This document shows positions 55,335-63,168 of a stretch of 64,000 nt of DNA, piece by piece (the first letter of the stretch is position 1; each line of letters opens with the position of its first letter). This DNA comes from Pseudomonas viridiflava (GTDB taxonomy: Bacteria; Pseudomonadota; Gammaproteobacteria; Pseudomonadales; Pseudomonadaceae). Below the pieces are notes generated by a model. That model did not search any database. It saw only the letters and a list, made by a program, of their open reading frames with translations, and was not told where the DNA came from. The translations under genes were made by a program, and so were the position numbers. The stretch is from contig NZ_UPSE01000161.1 in NCBI RefSeq assembly GCF_900573885.1, positions 1-64,000 on the forward strand, written 5' to 3'.

Positions 55335-56012
55335 TTATTCGTCCCCCGGCACCCCGTAACTCGGCGCTTTGGTGGGGTCCAGGGCGCGGGTGACGTAGTC
55401 TTGCATTTGCGGGCGATAGGCCTGCCACAGTTTGCCCACTTCACCGATCGGGTCGTGCTCGGCCCAGTCCACGCGCAGGTCGACAATCGGCCAGAGCAAG
55501 TCGCTGACCACCGACATCGCGGCTGAATGCACCGGTCCCGCTTCGCCACCGGCGGCCATTGCCGCGTTCATGGCGGCCAGCAGGCGGTCGGCCAGCGCTT
55601 CGCCTGTGCTGCCTTCAAATGCCGCGACCATGGCGTCGATCACGTGCGGGCTGGAGAGCAGATTGCCCGCCGCCACGCATTGATCGCCCGCCACGGCGTT
55701 GTGCACGCCGAGCGCTTCGCTGCCGGTGAACAAGGCGGTGGCGCCGTGGTGATCGATGACGGTCACTTGCCGGTACTGGCTGAAGCCGTGGGTGGTCAGG
55801 GCTTTGTCCAGCGCTTCGCTGGCGCCAGCGCCTTGTTCCAGCAGGTCGAGAATTTCCGGGCCCAAGGCGGGCAAGGTGATGTTTTGCGTGCTGACGGCGC
55901 CAATACCACCGCGCACCCAGGGGCAACGGGCGCCCACGGCGATGCTGGAGGAGCTGATGGCGATGCCCAGTTGGCCGGTTTCGGCGCAGCGGCCGACGAT
56001 GGAGAAGGTCAT
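55335..56012 (-). CDS. DUF1028 domain protein
   Basis: A 225-residue protein starting MTFSIVGRCAETGQLGIAIS, the DUF1028 signature. This family resembles Ntn-type hydrolases; the pattern ISSSSIAVGARCPWVRGGIG lies near the N-terminal strands, but no activity is established. Its start codon overlaps the stop of the RidA gene (ATGA), giving coupled translation. In many genomes DUF1028 genes pair with RidA, M20 peptidase or hydantoinase genes, suggesting a role in breaking down cyclic or N-acylated amino compounds (inference). Confidence 0.86.
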   Translation of the reverse strand: MTFSIVGRCAETGQLGIAISSSSIAVGARCPWVRGGIGAVSTQNITLPALGPEILDLLEQGAGASEALDKALTTHGFSQYRQVTVIDHHGATALFTGSEALGVHNAVAGDQCVAAGNLLSSPHVIDAMVAAFEGSTGEALADRLLAAMNAAMAAGGEAGPVHSAAMSVVSDLLWPIVDLRVDWAEHDPIGEVGKLWQAYRPQMQDYVTRALDPTKAPSYGVPGDE

Positions 56013-56434
56013 TTCCAGTCGTCCGGAATGACTGCAATGACATCGATTTCCATCAGCCATTGAGGTTGCCCCAAGGCCGAAACCACCAAGCCAGTGGAAA
56101 TTGGAAACACACCTTTCAACCACTTCCCCACTTCCTGATACACCGGCTCGCGGTAGCGCGGGTCGGTGAGGTAGGTGGTGGTTTTAACGATATGGCTGAG
56201 GTCGCTGCCCGCCTCCTCCAGCAGTTGCTTGAGGTTTCTCATGGCCTGTTCGGCCTGGGCGCGAGGGTCGCCGAGGCCGACCAGATTGCCGTCGAAGTCG
56301 GTGCCCACCTGGCCGCGCACGTACACGGTATTGCCGGCGCGGACGGCCTGGCAGAGGTCGTTGTCCAGGGTCTGGTTGGGGTAGGTGTCCTTGGTGTTGA
56401 ACATGCGAATGCGGGTGTGGGTCGGTGTGCTCAT
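56009..56434 (-). CDS. RidA family protein
   Basis: A 141-residue second RidA-type protein. It shows AVRAGNTVYVRGQVGTDFDG, TTTYLTDPRYREPVYQEV and STGLVVSALGQPQWLMEIDV. The RAAIG arginine of the true RidA reads STGLV here, so imine deaminase activity of the housekeeping kind is doubtful; it more likely belongs to a Rid subfamily linked with catabolic operons. It overlaps the DUF1028 gene by four bases. The start at 56434 has no perfect ribosome site. Confidence 0.87.
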   Translation of the reverse strand: MSTPTHTRIRMFNTKDTYPNQTLDNDLCQAVRAGNTVYVRGQVGTDFDGNLVGLGDPRAQAEQAMRNLKQLLEEAGSDLSHIVKTTTYLTDPRYREPVYQEVGKWLKGVFPISTGLVVSALGQPQWLMEIDVIAVIPDDWK

Positions 56435-56461
56435 GGGACGCCCTGGTTTGCCGGTGGAAGA

Positions 56462-56501
56462 GCCCCTCTCCCTAACCCTCTCCCGTAAACGGGCGAGGGG
56501 A
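56462..56501. repeat. Dispersed hairpin repeat, family D
   Basis: CCCCTCTCCCTAACCCTCTC followed by CCGTAAACGGGCGAGGGGA makes a hairpin (CCCTC...CCCGT-AAACGGG-CGAGGGG). This CCCTCTCCCTAACCCTCTCC sequence is a common dispersed repeat of many proteobacteria. It sits upstream of the RidA-like gene. The rest of 56435-56641 is unremarkable. Confidence 0.7.
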
Positions 56502-56641
56502 CTGGAGCGGCGTTCGACGATCAGTTGCGGTCTGGGCGCTTTTGCAGCACCCACGACCAATGCCCGCATTCTGTCCACGCACTGGCCATAGCGAAATTAG
56601 GTTTTTTGTCGTCGTTGGTTAGGCAAAAACTGGGGTGGGGT

Positions 56642-57073
56642 TCAGCCGGCGTGGCGCTGGATGTTGAACACGCGCCATTGGCCGTCGGCGCCGCGGCGCA
56701 TGCTCACCAGCAGCAAGCAGTCGCCTTCGAACTCCACCGCGATTTCCGGCATTTCGATTTCGACACCCCGCCACCAGCGGCGCAGGCGGTTGCCGTTGGT
56801 TTGCGGCGGCGAGGTCCATTCCACCCGGTCAACGCGGCAGCGCTGCGCCCACATGCGTTCGGCGAATTCCTCGGGAGTGCGGCCCATGTATTCGTTGCGC
56901 ATGGCCATTTCCTGGGCCTGGTCCATCTGCGCGGCTTCAAGCAGGGTGATAAACGCCTGGGCGCGATCCACCACTTCGGCGGGGTAATACTCGGCTTTGG
57001 CCCACAGGTACGCGCCGGCGGGCAGGGTCAGGGCGGCAACAATCAGCAGAACCCAGCGGGCCATTGGGAACAT
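56642..57073 (-). CDS. Small membrane-anchored protein of unknown function
   Basis: A 143-residue protein with one N-terminal membrane helix (WVLLIVAALTLPAGAYLW) and a soluble domain outside the membrane. The soluble part has AFITLLEAAQMDQAQEMAMR and WRGVEIEMPEIAVEFEGDCL, and its fold resembles small NTF2-like/DUF4878-type domains, only as a guess. The start at 57073 (MFPMARW) has GGAAACGG upstream; ATG at 57064 is an alternative. It overlaps nothing and follows the acyltransferase gene by 13 bases on the same strand. Confidence 0.68.
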   Translation of the reverse strand: MFPMARWVLLIVAALTLPAGAYLWAKAEYYPAEVVDRAQAFITLLEAAQMDQAQEMAMRNEYMGRTPEEFAERMWAQRCRVDRVEWTSPPQTNGNRLRRWWRGVEIEMPEIAVEFEGDCLLLVSMRRGADGQWRVFNIQRHAG

Positions 57074-57086
57074 CCGTTTCCAGGAA

Positions 57087-58163
57087 TCAAGCGGGCCGGC
57101 GCAGCACACCGGCCGACAGTCGTTGTACGCCATCCACCGCGCGGTACACGGTGAGATTAGCCAGTTTTTTCCACATGCCGGCCAGACCCACTTCAATAAA
57201 GCGGTTCATGCAATACGCCACCACCAGCACAATGCTGATGGCCAGCGGGTACATCCACGCGCGGTTGTCATCGGTGGCGAAGCGGCTGAGGAACATATAA
57301 CCGAAGTGCGCGTGAATCAGATACACCGGATAGGTCAGCGCACCCAGGGTTTTCGAGAATGGCAGGCGCAGTTGCTGCACTTTCTCAAGGTTCAGGGTGA
57401 GGAAGAAGGCGAAGAACAGGCAGATCATGCTTGTCACCACCACGGGCGAGAAATAGGCGCCGGATTCCACGGCCTTTTCACCCGCTACTTCAATGGAAAA
57501 ACGCACGCACAGGCCAAACGCCAGGGCCAGCGAGGCGGCGCTTTTCCAGTTGGCTTTTTCTTTGAGAATGGCGAACAGCGCACCGGCGGCGAAGTAGCTG
57601 AAATAGCCGCCCAGTAACGGCGCGCGGTTGATGCCCACCAGCAAGGCCACCAGCATGATCACCGGCCACCAGCTGAAGAGGATTTCCAGGCGGTCTTGCC
57701 ACCCCAGAAACAGGCACAGCAGCACCAGCACGTAGAACTGCACCTCCAGCACCAGCGTCCAGTACACGCCATCAACATGGCCGATGCCGAGGTAGGACTG
57801 GAACATGCTCAGGTTGACCAGGGTTTGCAGCGGCGTGACCTGCATTTGCGTGGTCGCCCACATCCAGGCGATGGCGCTGGTGAACAACACGGCGAACCAG
57901 TACGAAGGATAAAGACGAATGGCGCGGGAGGCGGCGAACTGCGCGGCGCTGCGGTTGCGCGCGGAGTAGAAGATGACGTAGCCGCTGATCATGAAGAACA
58001 GCTCAACGCCCAGATAACCGTATTTGGTGAACTCGATCAGCTCGGGAATATGGCTGAGAGAACTGAGCTTGCCGTTGGCAATGCCGTTGAAGGTGTAGTG
58101 GTAGAGCACCACCATGATGGCGGCGATAAAACGGCCGTAGTCCAGTAGTTCGAGGCGCTTCAT
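57087..58163 (-). CDS. Acyltransferase 3 family membrane protein
   Basis: A 358-residue protein with about ten membrane helices. It shows LDYGRFIAAIMVVLYHYTFN (the R/H signature of acyltransferase 3) and YLGVELFFMISGYVIFYSAR, then SRAIRLYPSYWFAVLF, typical of O-acetyl- or succinyl-transferases that modify LPS, exopolysaccharide or peptidoglycan. The acceptor is unknown. There is no SGNH domain. It is followed on the same strand by the small membrane-anchored protein gene. Confidence 0.88.
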   Translation of the reverse strand: MKRLELLDYGRFIAAIMVVLYHYTFNGIANGKLSSLSHIPELIEFTKYGYLGVELFFMISGYVIFYSARNRSAAQFAASRAIRLYPSYWFAVLFTSAIAWMWATTQMQVTPLQTLVNLSMFQSYLGIGHVDGVYWTLVLEVQFYVLVLLCLFLGWQDRLEILFSWWPVIMLVALLVGINRAPLLGGYFSYFAAGALFAILKEKANWKSAASLALAFGLCVRFSIEVAGEKAVESGAYFSPVVVTSMICLFFAFFLTLNLEKVQQLRLPFSKTLGALTYPVYLIHAHFGYMFLSRFATDDNRAWMYPLAISIVLVVAYCMNRFIEVGLAGMWKKLANLTVYRAVDGVQRLSAGVLRRPA

Positions 58164-58385
58164 AGCGAATCCCTGCAGTCGTCTGTTGCGGTGAAACTGC
58201 CCAAGGCCAGCGTCGCGCGCGGGCCGTCCTGTTCATCCTTGCGCCTACTGCGGCGAGCCGTGGGCAACCCGTTTGACTGCAGCTAAACGGGCCGTCCGAG
58301 CGGTCGCTGATGGCGGTGCGCCGGTAACACGCACCTACAGACCCCGGCCGCGCTTTATTAGTTCAGGCGCGCGCCGTTATGCCGA
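58164..58385. other. Intergenic stretch without gene
   Basis: No gene is seen. CCCGTTT (from 58269) pairs with AAACGGG around GACTGCAGCT, a hairpin without T-run. It may end the PAP2-like gene's transcript or lie in the acyltransferase leader. Confidence 0.4.
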
Positions 58386-59018
58386 TCAGCGCGACGATTG
58401 CGCGGTCGGTGAATTGTGCCAATGCGGCTTGATATAAGGCTGCTCAGCCCCCGACAGGGTGATGGCGAAGTGATTGAGCAAGCCCTCGGCGGTGTACTTG
58501 GGCAGGCTGGCGCATGCGGCGATCACGGTCAGGCCCATGGCCATGGCGCGCGCCGGCAGCGGGCGAATTTCCGTGCGTTCGGCCAGGGCCAGGAACGTCA
58601 TGGAACCCAGGCCGCCGATCAGCGCGCCGGCGATGGCCTCTGGCAACGGGTGCACATAAGGCGCGACCACGGTGACGCTGAAGTACCAGCCGCCAATCAA
58701 CGCTGCACCGGCAGCGGGCCAACGCAGCAACGGATGCCATTGGCGAGCCAGCAGGCTCAACAGCACGGGCGTTACCAGGCAGGCGTTCATGGCGTGGCCG
58801 CTGAACACTGCGATATTCATCGCCTCCCAGCCATGGCCCCAGCCTTTGAATGCCAGTTTGCTGAACATGACCGCACCATAGGCGAGCACCACCACGCTCA
58901 ACCACAGCACTGCGACTCGGCGCGAGGCGCTGTAATTGAGCCAGGCGGTCACCAACAGCACGGCCGGAATCATCACGGTAATGCCCGCATAGGGCGCAAT
59001 CGAAAGAGCGAATTCCAC
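58386..59018 (-). CDS. PAP2-like integral membrane protein (degenerate motifs)
   Basis: A 210-residue protein with about six hydrophobic helices. The middle resembles PAP2 phosphatases: FSGHAMNA stands where PSGH is expected and VHPLPEAIAGALIG where HxxxD is expected. The Arg of the third motif and the KxxxxxxRP motif are missing, and Asp is replaced by Glu. So the fold may be kept while lipid phosphatase activity is doubtful. The start is a GTG at 59018 with GAGGG 5 bases upstream; GTG codons at 59030 and 59036 are also possible. Confidence 0.62.
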   Translation of the reverse strand: MEFALSIAPYAGITVMIPAVLLVTAWLNYSASRRVAVLWLSVVVLAYGAVMFSKLAFKGWGHGWEAMNIAVFSGHAMNACLVTPVLLSLLARQWHPLLRWPAAGAALIGGWYFSVTVVAPYVHPLPEAIAGALIGGLGSMTFLALAERTEIRPLPARAMAMGLTVIAACASLPKYTAEGLLNHFAITLSGAEQPYIKPHWHNSPTAQSSR

Positions 59019-59205
59019 GTTATCCCTCACATACACACACGGCCACGGCCGATCACTTGGCGGCGGCGATTATTCATCACGGAGAAGTAGCAGAGTTTTT
59101 TTATTAGAAGGGGTGACGCTGCACAGCGTGAAAAGCAAGTTCCACGCCGGGCATGGGTGAGACCTGACGGTTGGCGGTTAGTTGCGTGTTGGCGTTTGGT
59201 GTTTT

Positions 59206-59277
59206 GTTGGGCTTCGCTGCGCTCAACCCAACCTACGATCCTGGCCGTAGGTTGGGTTGAGCGCAGCGAAGCCCAAC
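59206..59277. repeat. Palindromic repeat, family C (copy 2, perfect 32-bp inverted repeat)
   Basis: Arms 59206-59237 and 59246-59277 are exact reverse complements of 32 bases (GTTGGGCTTCGCTGCGCTCA...; CGTAGGTTGGGTTGAGCGCA...), with an 8-base loop. It begins 6 bases past the stop codon of the ABC ATPase gene, so it probably ends the operon's transcript. The rest of 59019-59205 shows nothing. Confidence 0.92.
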
Positions 59278-59283
59278 GAGCGG

Positions 59284-60132
59284 TTACAACGCCAACGGCT
59301 GCGTGCGCGTCAATTGCTCGAGGAGTTCCAAATCGGTGCTCATGCCCGAGGTTTCGCGAATGCGCGCCAGTATCTCGCGTTTGAGCTTAAGAAACTCAGC
59401 TGACAGTTTCATGTCTTGATTGCGCTCGGCCGGCAGCGGCACGTCGTAGATGGTGTCGATGCGCCCAGGCCGAGGGGCCATCAGCACCACGCGCCCCCCC
59501 AGGTAAATGGCCTCTTCCACGTCGTGGGTGACGAACAGGATCGTGCTCTTTTCCAGGCGATGAACGTGGCGGATCAGGTCGTGCATCACTTCGCGGGTTT
59601 GCGCGTCCAGGGCGCCAAAGGGTTCGTCCATCAGCAGAATTTCCGGCTTGGGCATCAGGGCGCGGGCAATTGCCACGCGCTGCTGCATGCCGCCGGAGAG
59701 CTGATTCGGATACGCCTGGTGAAACGCCGACAGGCCCATCAAATTCAACAGCGCATCGGCACGACCGCTGGCCACTTCGATGTCGCCATCGCTTTTCACC
59801 GTGTCGGCCACCACCTTCAATTGCCGACAAAACTTGATGTTCTGCATCACGTTCAGCCACGGGTACAGGCTGTAGTGCTGAAACACCATGGCGCGGTCGA
59901 TGCCCGGCCCGTTCACGGCGCGACCGTCGAGCAGAATTTCGCCACGGCTGTGTTGTTCCAGCCCGCCAATGCTGCGCAGCAGCGTGGACTTGCCGCAGCC
60001 CGAGGCGCCGACAAAGGTGATGAATTCGTTGCGCTGGATACCCAGGTTGATGTCTTGCAGTGCCTGCACCTCGCGGTTGCGGGTTTTAAAGACTTTGCTG
60101 ACCTGGCGAATGCGGATTTTAGCGTCGCTCAT
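59284..60132 (-). CDS. ABC transporter ATP-binding protein (second taurine-like system)
   Basis: A 282-residue ATPase. Walker A is [17 protein letters not shown], the signature is [16 protein letters not shown], Walker [13 protein letters not shown], and the switch [10 protein letters not shown]. The C-terminal extension (about 235-282) is longer than in TauB. It is the last gene of a six-gene unit; the permease gene ends 3 bases before its start. A family C palindrome follows its stop. Confidence 0.92.
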   Translation of the reverse strand: MSDAKIRIRQVSKVFKTRNREVQALQDINLGIQRNEFITFVGASGCGKSTLLRSIGGLEQHSRGEILLDGRAVNGPGIDRAMVFQHYSLYPWLNVMQNIKFCRQLKVVADTVKSDGDIEVASGRADALLNLMGLSAFHQAYPNQLSGGMQQRVAIARALMPKPEILLMDEPFGALDAQTREVMHDLIRHVHRLEKSTILFVTHDVEEAIYLGGRVVLMAPRPGRIDTIYDVPLPAERNQDMKLSAEFLKLKREILARIRETSGMSTDLELLEQLTRTQPLAL

Positions 60133-60135
60133 GGC

Positions 60136-60972
60136 TCACCTCTTCAACCACGGGAAGGCCGCACGACCGAGCCAGCGAAACGCCTGGTCGGTGAGCAGGC
60201 CGATAACGCCGATCAGAATGATGCCGGCGAAGATCTTGTCGGTTTGCATATAGCGCTGGGCTTTGAGAATGGCGTAGCCCAGGCCCGAGTTCGCCGCCAC
60301 CAGTTCGGCTACCACCAGGTACGTCCAGGCCCAGCCGCAGGTGATGCGCAGGGTGTCGAGCAGGGCCGGGCGCGCCGAGGGCAGCACCACCAGCTTGACG
60401 ATCTCGCTGCGGCTGGCGCCCATGGTCTGCGCCGCTTCGATTTGCGCCATCGGCACGCGGCGCACGTCTTCGGCAACCATCAGCACCATCTGGAAGAAAG
60501 TGCCGATGAAAATGATCAGCACCTTGGAGCTTTCATCAATGCCGACCCACAGCATTACCAGCGGAATAAACGCCACGGCCGGCATATAGCGAATGAAGTC
60601 GGTCAGCGGTTCGAGAAACGCCTGCACCGGCCGGTAGGTGCCGATGTACAAGCCCAGCGGCAACGCAAACAGTGCCGAAGCGAGGAAGCCGGTCATCACG
60701 CGGTACACACTGATGCCGATATCGGCGAGCAAGCCTTCGTCGCTCCACCAGCGCCCTACCCGCGCCAGCACGGCGTCCGGGCCTGGCATAAACATCGGGT
60801 TGGCGAGCCCGGCGGCGGTATAGGCCCACCAGATCAGCAGCGGCAACAGCAAACCTGCGGTGGCCAGGCCCCAGATCGCGGCACGCGGCAGTTCACCGCG
60901 AATGACCCACCAGCGCTGGCGGGCCGGCCGGGTGGGCGCCTGAGTCTCAGGCAACGGTTGATGCGCGCTCAT
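60136..60972 (-). CDS. ABC transporter permease (second taurine-like system)
   Basis: A 278-residue inner-membrane protein with about six helices, BPD_transp_1 domain at about 85-270. The ATPase-contacting loop reads AAQTMGASRSEIVKLVVLPS. The segment TCGWAWTYLVVAELVAANSG resembles that of the permease at 46805-47608. Its start codon overlaps the stop of the HRI1-like gene by four bases (ATGA). No substrate-binding protein gene lies in the window; it may be upstream of the EamA gene beyond the window end. Confidence 0.92.
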   Translation of the reverse strand: MSAHQPLPETQAPTRPARQRWWVIRGELPRAAIWGLATAGLLLPLLIWWAYTAAGLANPMFMPGPDAVLARVGRWWSDEGLLADIGISVYRVMTGFLASALFALPLGLYIGTYRPVQAFLEPLTDFIRYMPAVAFIPLVMLWVGIDESSKVLIIFIGTFFQMVLMVAEDVRRVPMAQIEAAQTMGASRSEIVKLVVLPSARPALLDTLRITCGWAWTYLVVAELVAANSGLGYAILKAQRYMQTDKIFAGIILIGVIGLLTDQAFRWLGRAAFPWLKR

Positions 60973-61763
60973 GACACGGCCTCCTCAACTAACGGGAAAA
61001 CAGGTTGCTCGCGCAGGCGCCAGCCGCCGATGGGTGGGGTATGGCCGAGCTGTTCCAGGCTGTGGTCGGCGCATAACTGCGTGCTGTCATCCGGGCTGAC
61101 ATCGACAGGCAACAACACATCGCCGACACGCTCTGGAATGGTCGACAGGGCAATCAGCCATGGCGTCTGGCCGTTTCCATGCCAGCCAAACGACAGCTCG
61201 CACTCCAGCAGGCGCTCGGCGTTGCCGCCGTCATCCAGCAGGGCTTGCAGCGAGGGCGCCGGGGCCAGCGGTTTTGGCCGCCCGGCAACAAACAAAAAGC
61301 AGTCGCCGGCCAGCAACAGGCAGCCCTGGCGGTCATCTGCCGCCACCAGCCACACGCCCCAGTTACGGCCCAGCGATTCGGGCAAGCGCTCCCACACTTC
61401 GTGGTAACTGGCGTCGAGGCCGTCTTCGAATACGCAATCGGCATGTTGGAAGCGCATGTAGCCGATGTCTTCGCTGCCGCGCGGCGGTTGGAAGTCCACG
61501 GCGCGGTGCCATTGGCAGATTTCCTTGTCGCCGTGCTGGGTTACTTCAGTCACGCCGGCAAAACCGCCCTGCGCCGTCAGCTCACGCACGCTGTAGGGGG
61601 TTGGCAGCGGAATGCGCAGGTCGGCGAACAGCCGCGCGGTTTGCAGCCAGTACACGCGGGTGCTGGTGTCGTGCACGCCGTCGGTGGTGGTCAGCAACGT
61701 GCGCTGCCACACGCCCAGGTAACGCTCGGGCACGGGACTGCAGGTTAATGGCGAACCGCTCAT
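60969..61763 (-). CDS. HRI1-like protein of unknown function
   Basis: A 264-residue soluble protein. It reads YLGVWQRTLLTTTDGVHDTS, VYWLQTARLFADLRIP, QWHRAVDFQPPRGSEDIGYM and HEVWERLPE, a pattern I recall from the HRI1 family, a lipocalin-like two-barrel fold known from yeast and some bacteria. Its role is unknown. It is locked by four-base overlaps between the cysteine hydrolase gene (upstream) and the permease gene (downstream), so it probably works on, or binds, the same compound. The fold assignment is from memory and needs a profile search. Confidence 0.6.
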   Translation of the reverse strand: MSGSPLTCSPVPERYLGVWQRTLLTTTDGVHDTSTRVYWLQTARLFADLRIPLPTPYSVRELTAQGGFAGVTEVTQHGDKEICQWHRAVDFQPPRGSEDIGYMRFQHADCVFEDGLDASYHEVWERLPESLGRNWGVWLVAADDRQGCLLLAGDCFLFVAGRPKPLAPAPSLQALLDDGGNAERLLECELSFGWHGNGQTPWLIALSTIPERVGDVLLPVDVSPDDSTQLCADHSLEQLGHTPPIGGWRLREQPVFPLVEEAVS

Positions 61764-62389
61764 GGGCGTGCCTCCAGTTCAGTGATCAATCGCGCGCTGT
61801 CGCACACGCGGCCGAACAAACCGCCTTCCACGTCGACCATCGCCAGCGCCGCCGCATGCAGTTCGGGATACGCCGAGCCGCAGGCGTCGCTGACCAGCGT
61901 GCAGGCGTAGCCAAGGTCCACGGCGCTGCGCAGGGTTGAGGACACGCACACTTCGGTGGTCACGCCGGTAATGAACAGTTCGCTGATGCCACGGTTGCGC
62001 AGCAACAATTCCAGGTCGGTGCTGGCAAAGGCGCTGTAGCCGGGCTTGTCGATGACCGGCTCGCCGGGCAGCGGTTGCAGCTCGTCGATCAGGTCGTGGC
62101 CAAATTCGCCACGCACCAGCAGGCGCCCCAGCGGCCCCGGCTGGCCGATCGGTGCGCCTGCGTTTTCAGCGCGGCGGCGTTTGGGCTCGGGTAAATCGCT
62201 GAGGTCGGGGCGATGGCCTTCGCGGGTGTGTACCACCAGCAGTCCTTGCGCACGGGCGCAGGCGAGCAGGCGCTGGATGGGTTCGATGGGCGCGCGCAGA
62301 AGGCTGATGTCCAGCCCGGCCTGATCGGCATAGCCGCCGGGCGCGCAGAAGTCGCGCTGCATGTCGATCACGATCAGCGCCTTGCTCAC
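61760..62389 (-). CDS. Isochorismatase-family cysteine hydrolase (biuret hydrolase-like)
   Basis: A 209-residue enzyme starting at GTG. The catalytic triad is visible: Asp9 (VIDMQRDF), Lys115 (VIDKPGYSAF) and Cys148 (VTTEVCVSSTLR). The segment HTREGHRPDLSDLPEPKRRR and GQPGPLGRLLVRGEFGHDLI resembles biuret amidohydrolase (BiuH) and guanylurea hydrolase relatives rather than true isochorismatases. It would hydrolyse an amide of a ureido compound. The GTG overlaps the creatininase stop (GTGA). N-carbamoylsarcosine amidase, also of this superfamily, is another possibility given the creatininase neighbour. Confidence 0.88.
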   Translation of the reverse strand: MSKALIVIDMQRDFCAPGGYADQAGLDISLLRAPIEPIQRLLACARAQGLLVVHTREGHRPDLSDLPEPKRRRAENAGAPIGQPGPLGRLLVRGEFGHDLIDELQPLPGEPVIDKPGYSAFASTDLELLLRNRGISELFITGVTTEVCVSSTLRSAVDLGYACTLVSDACGSAYPELHAAALAMVDVEGGLFGRVCDSARLITELEARP

Positions 62390-63168
62390 AAGCGGAACTC
62401 CTTGCGCACGGCCTGGGCGATGCCCTGGGTGATGTCGCCCGCCATGCGCGCGCCCTTCTCGGCCGTCGAGCCTTTGGCCGAAGACAGCACGCCCGAAGCC
62501 GGCACCCACTCGGTGCGGCTCGGGTACATGTCATACGGCGGGAAGTCGGCCGGTGGCTCGTCGGGGATCAGGTCGATGCGCACCAGGTTGGGCAGGTAAT
62601 GCAGCATCAACGAGGTTTCGATGACGGCCGCGTGTTCCAGGGCGAAACCGGGGAAGCCGTTGGGGAATACCGCTGCCAGGGTTTGCTCGGTGCAGAAATC
62701 CCAATGCTCCAGGCGCATCACTTCCAGGGCCGTGTCTTTGCCCAGCTCGCGCATGGCCAGTTCGATGCCTTCGGTGACGAACCATTGGTTTTCGTAGTGG
62801 CCGTCGACCAGCACCAGCCGCTTCACGCCATGGCGGGCGAACTCGCGCACGGCGTCGCGCACCAGGGCGATCAGGGTTTGCCCGTCGAGGCTGGTGGTGC
62901 CGCAAAAATGATTGCCGCCGCCGCACTTGGGCTGCGACTTGTAGCCGTAAGACAACGCCGGGGCCACCAGCCCGCCGACTTTGGCGGCCACGTCTTCACA
63001 CAAGGCGCTGGCCAACAGCGCGTCGGTGCCCAGCGGCAGGTGCGGGCCGTGCTGCTCGGTAGCGCCGCAGGGCAAAAACACCACGGGCGACAGCTCGCGC
63101 ACGCGGCGCTCGTATTCCACCCAACTGAGTTGGTCCATGCGTACGGTTGCGTTGTGTTCGACGCTCAT
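62386..63168 (-). CDS. Creatininase family amidohydrolase
   Basis: A 260-residue metal hydrolase very like P. putida creatininase. Metal ligands are in place: Glu38 and His40 in CGATEQHGPHLPLGTDALL, Asp49, His124 and Glu126 in DGHYENQWF. The SYGYKSQPKCGGGNHFCGTT stretch is a creatininase hallmark. The family opens the creatinine ring to creatine. One flap Trp of creatininase (Trp174, from memory) reads Phe here (GFALEHA), so a related ring or amide may be the true substrate. The start overlaps the EamA stop by four bases (ATGA). Confidence 0.9.
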   Translation of the reverse strand: MSVEHNATVRMDQLSWVEYERRVRELSPVVFLPCGATEQHGPHLPLGTDALLASALCEDVAAKVGGLVAPALSYGYKSQPKCGGGNHFCGTTSLDGQTLIALVRDAVREFARHGVKRLVLVDGHYENQWFVTEGIELAMRELGKDTALEVMRLEHWDFCTEQTLAAVFPNGFPGFALEHAAVIETSLMLHYLPNLVRIDLIPDEPPADFPPYDMYPSRTEWVPASGVLSSAKGSTAEKGARMAGDITQGIAQAVRKEFRL

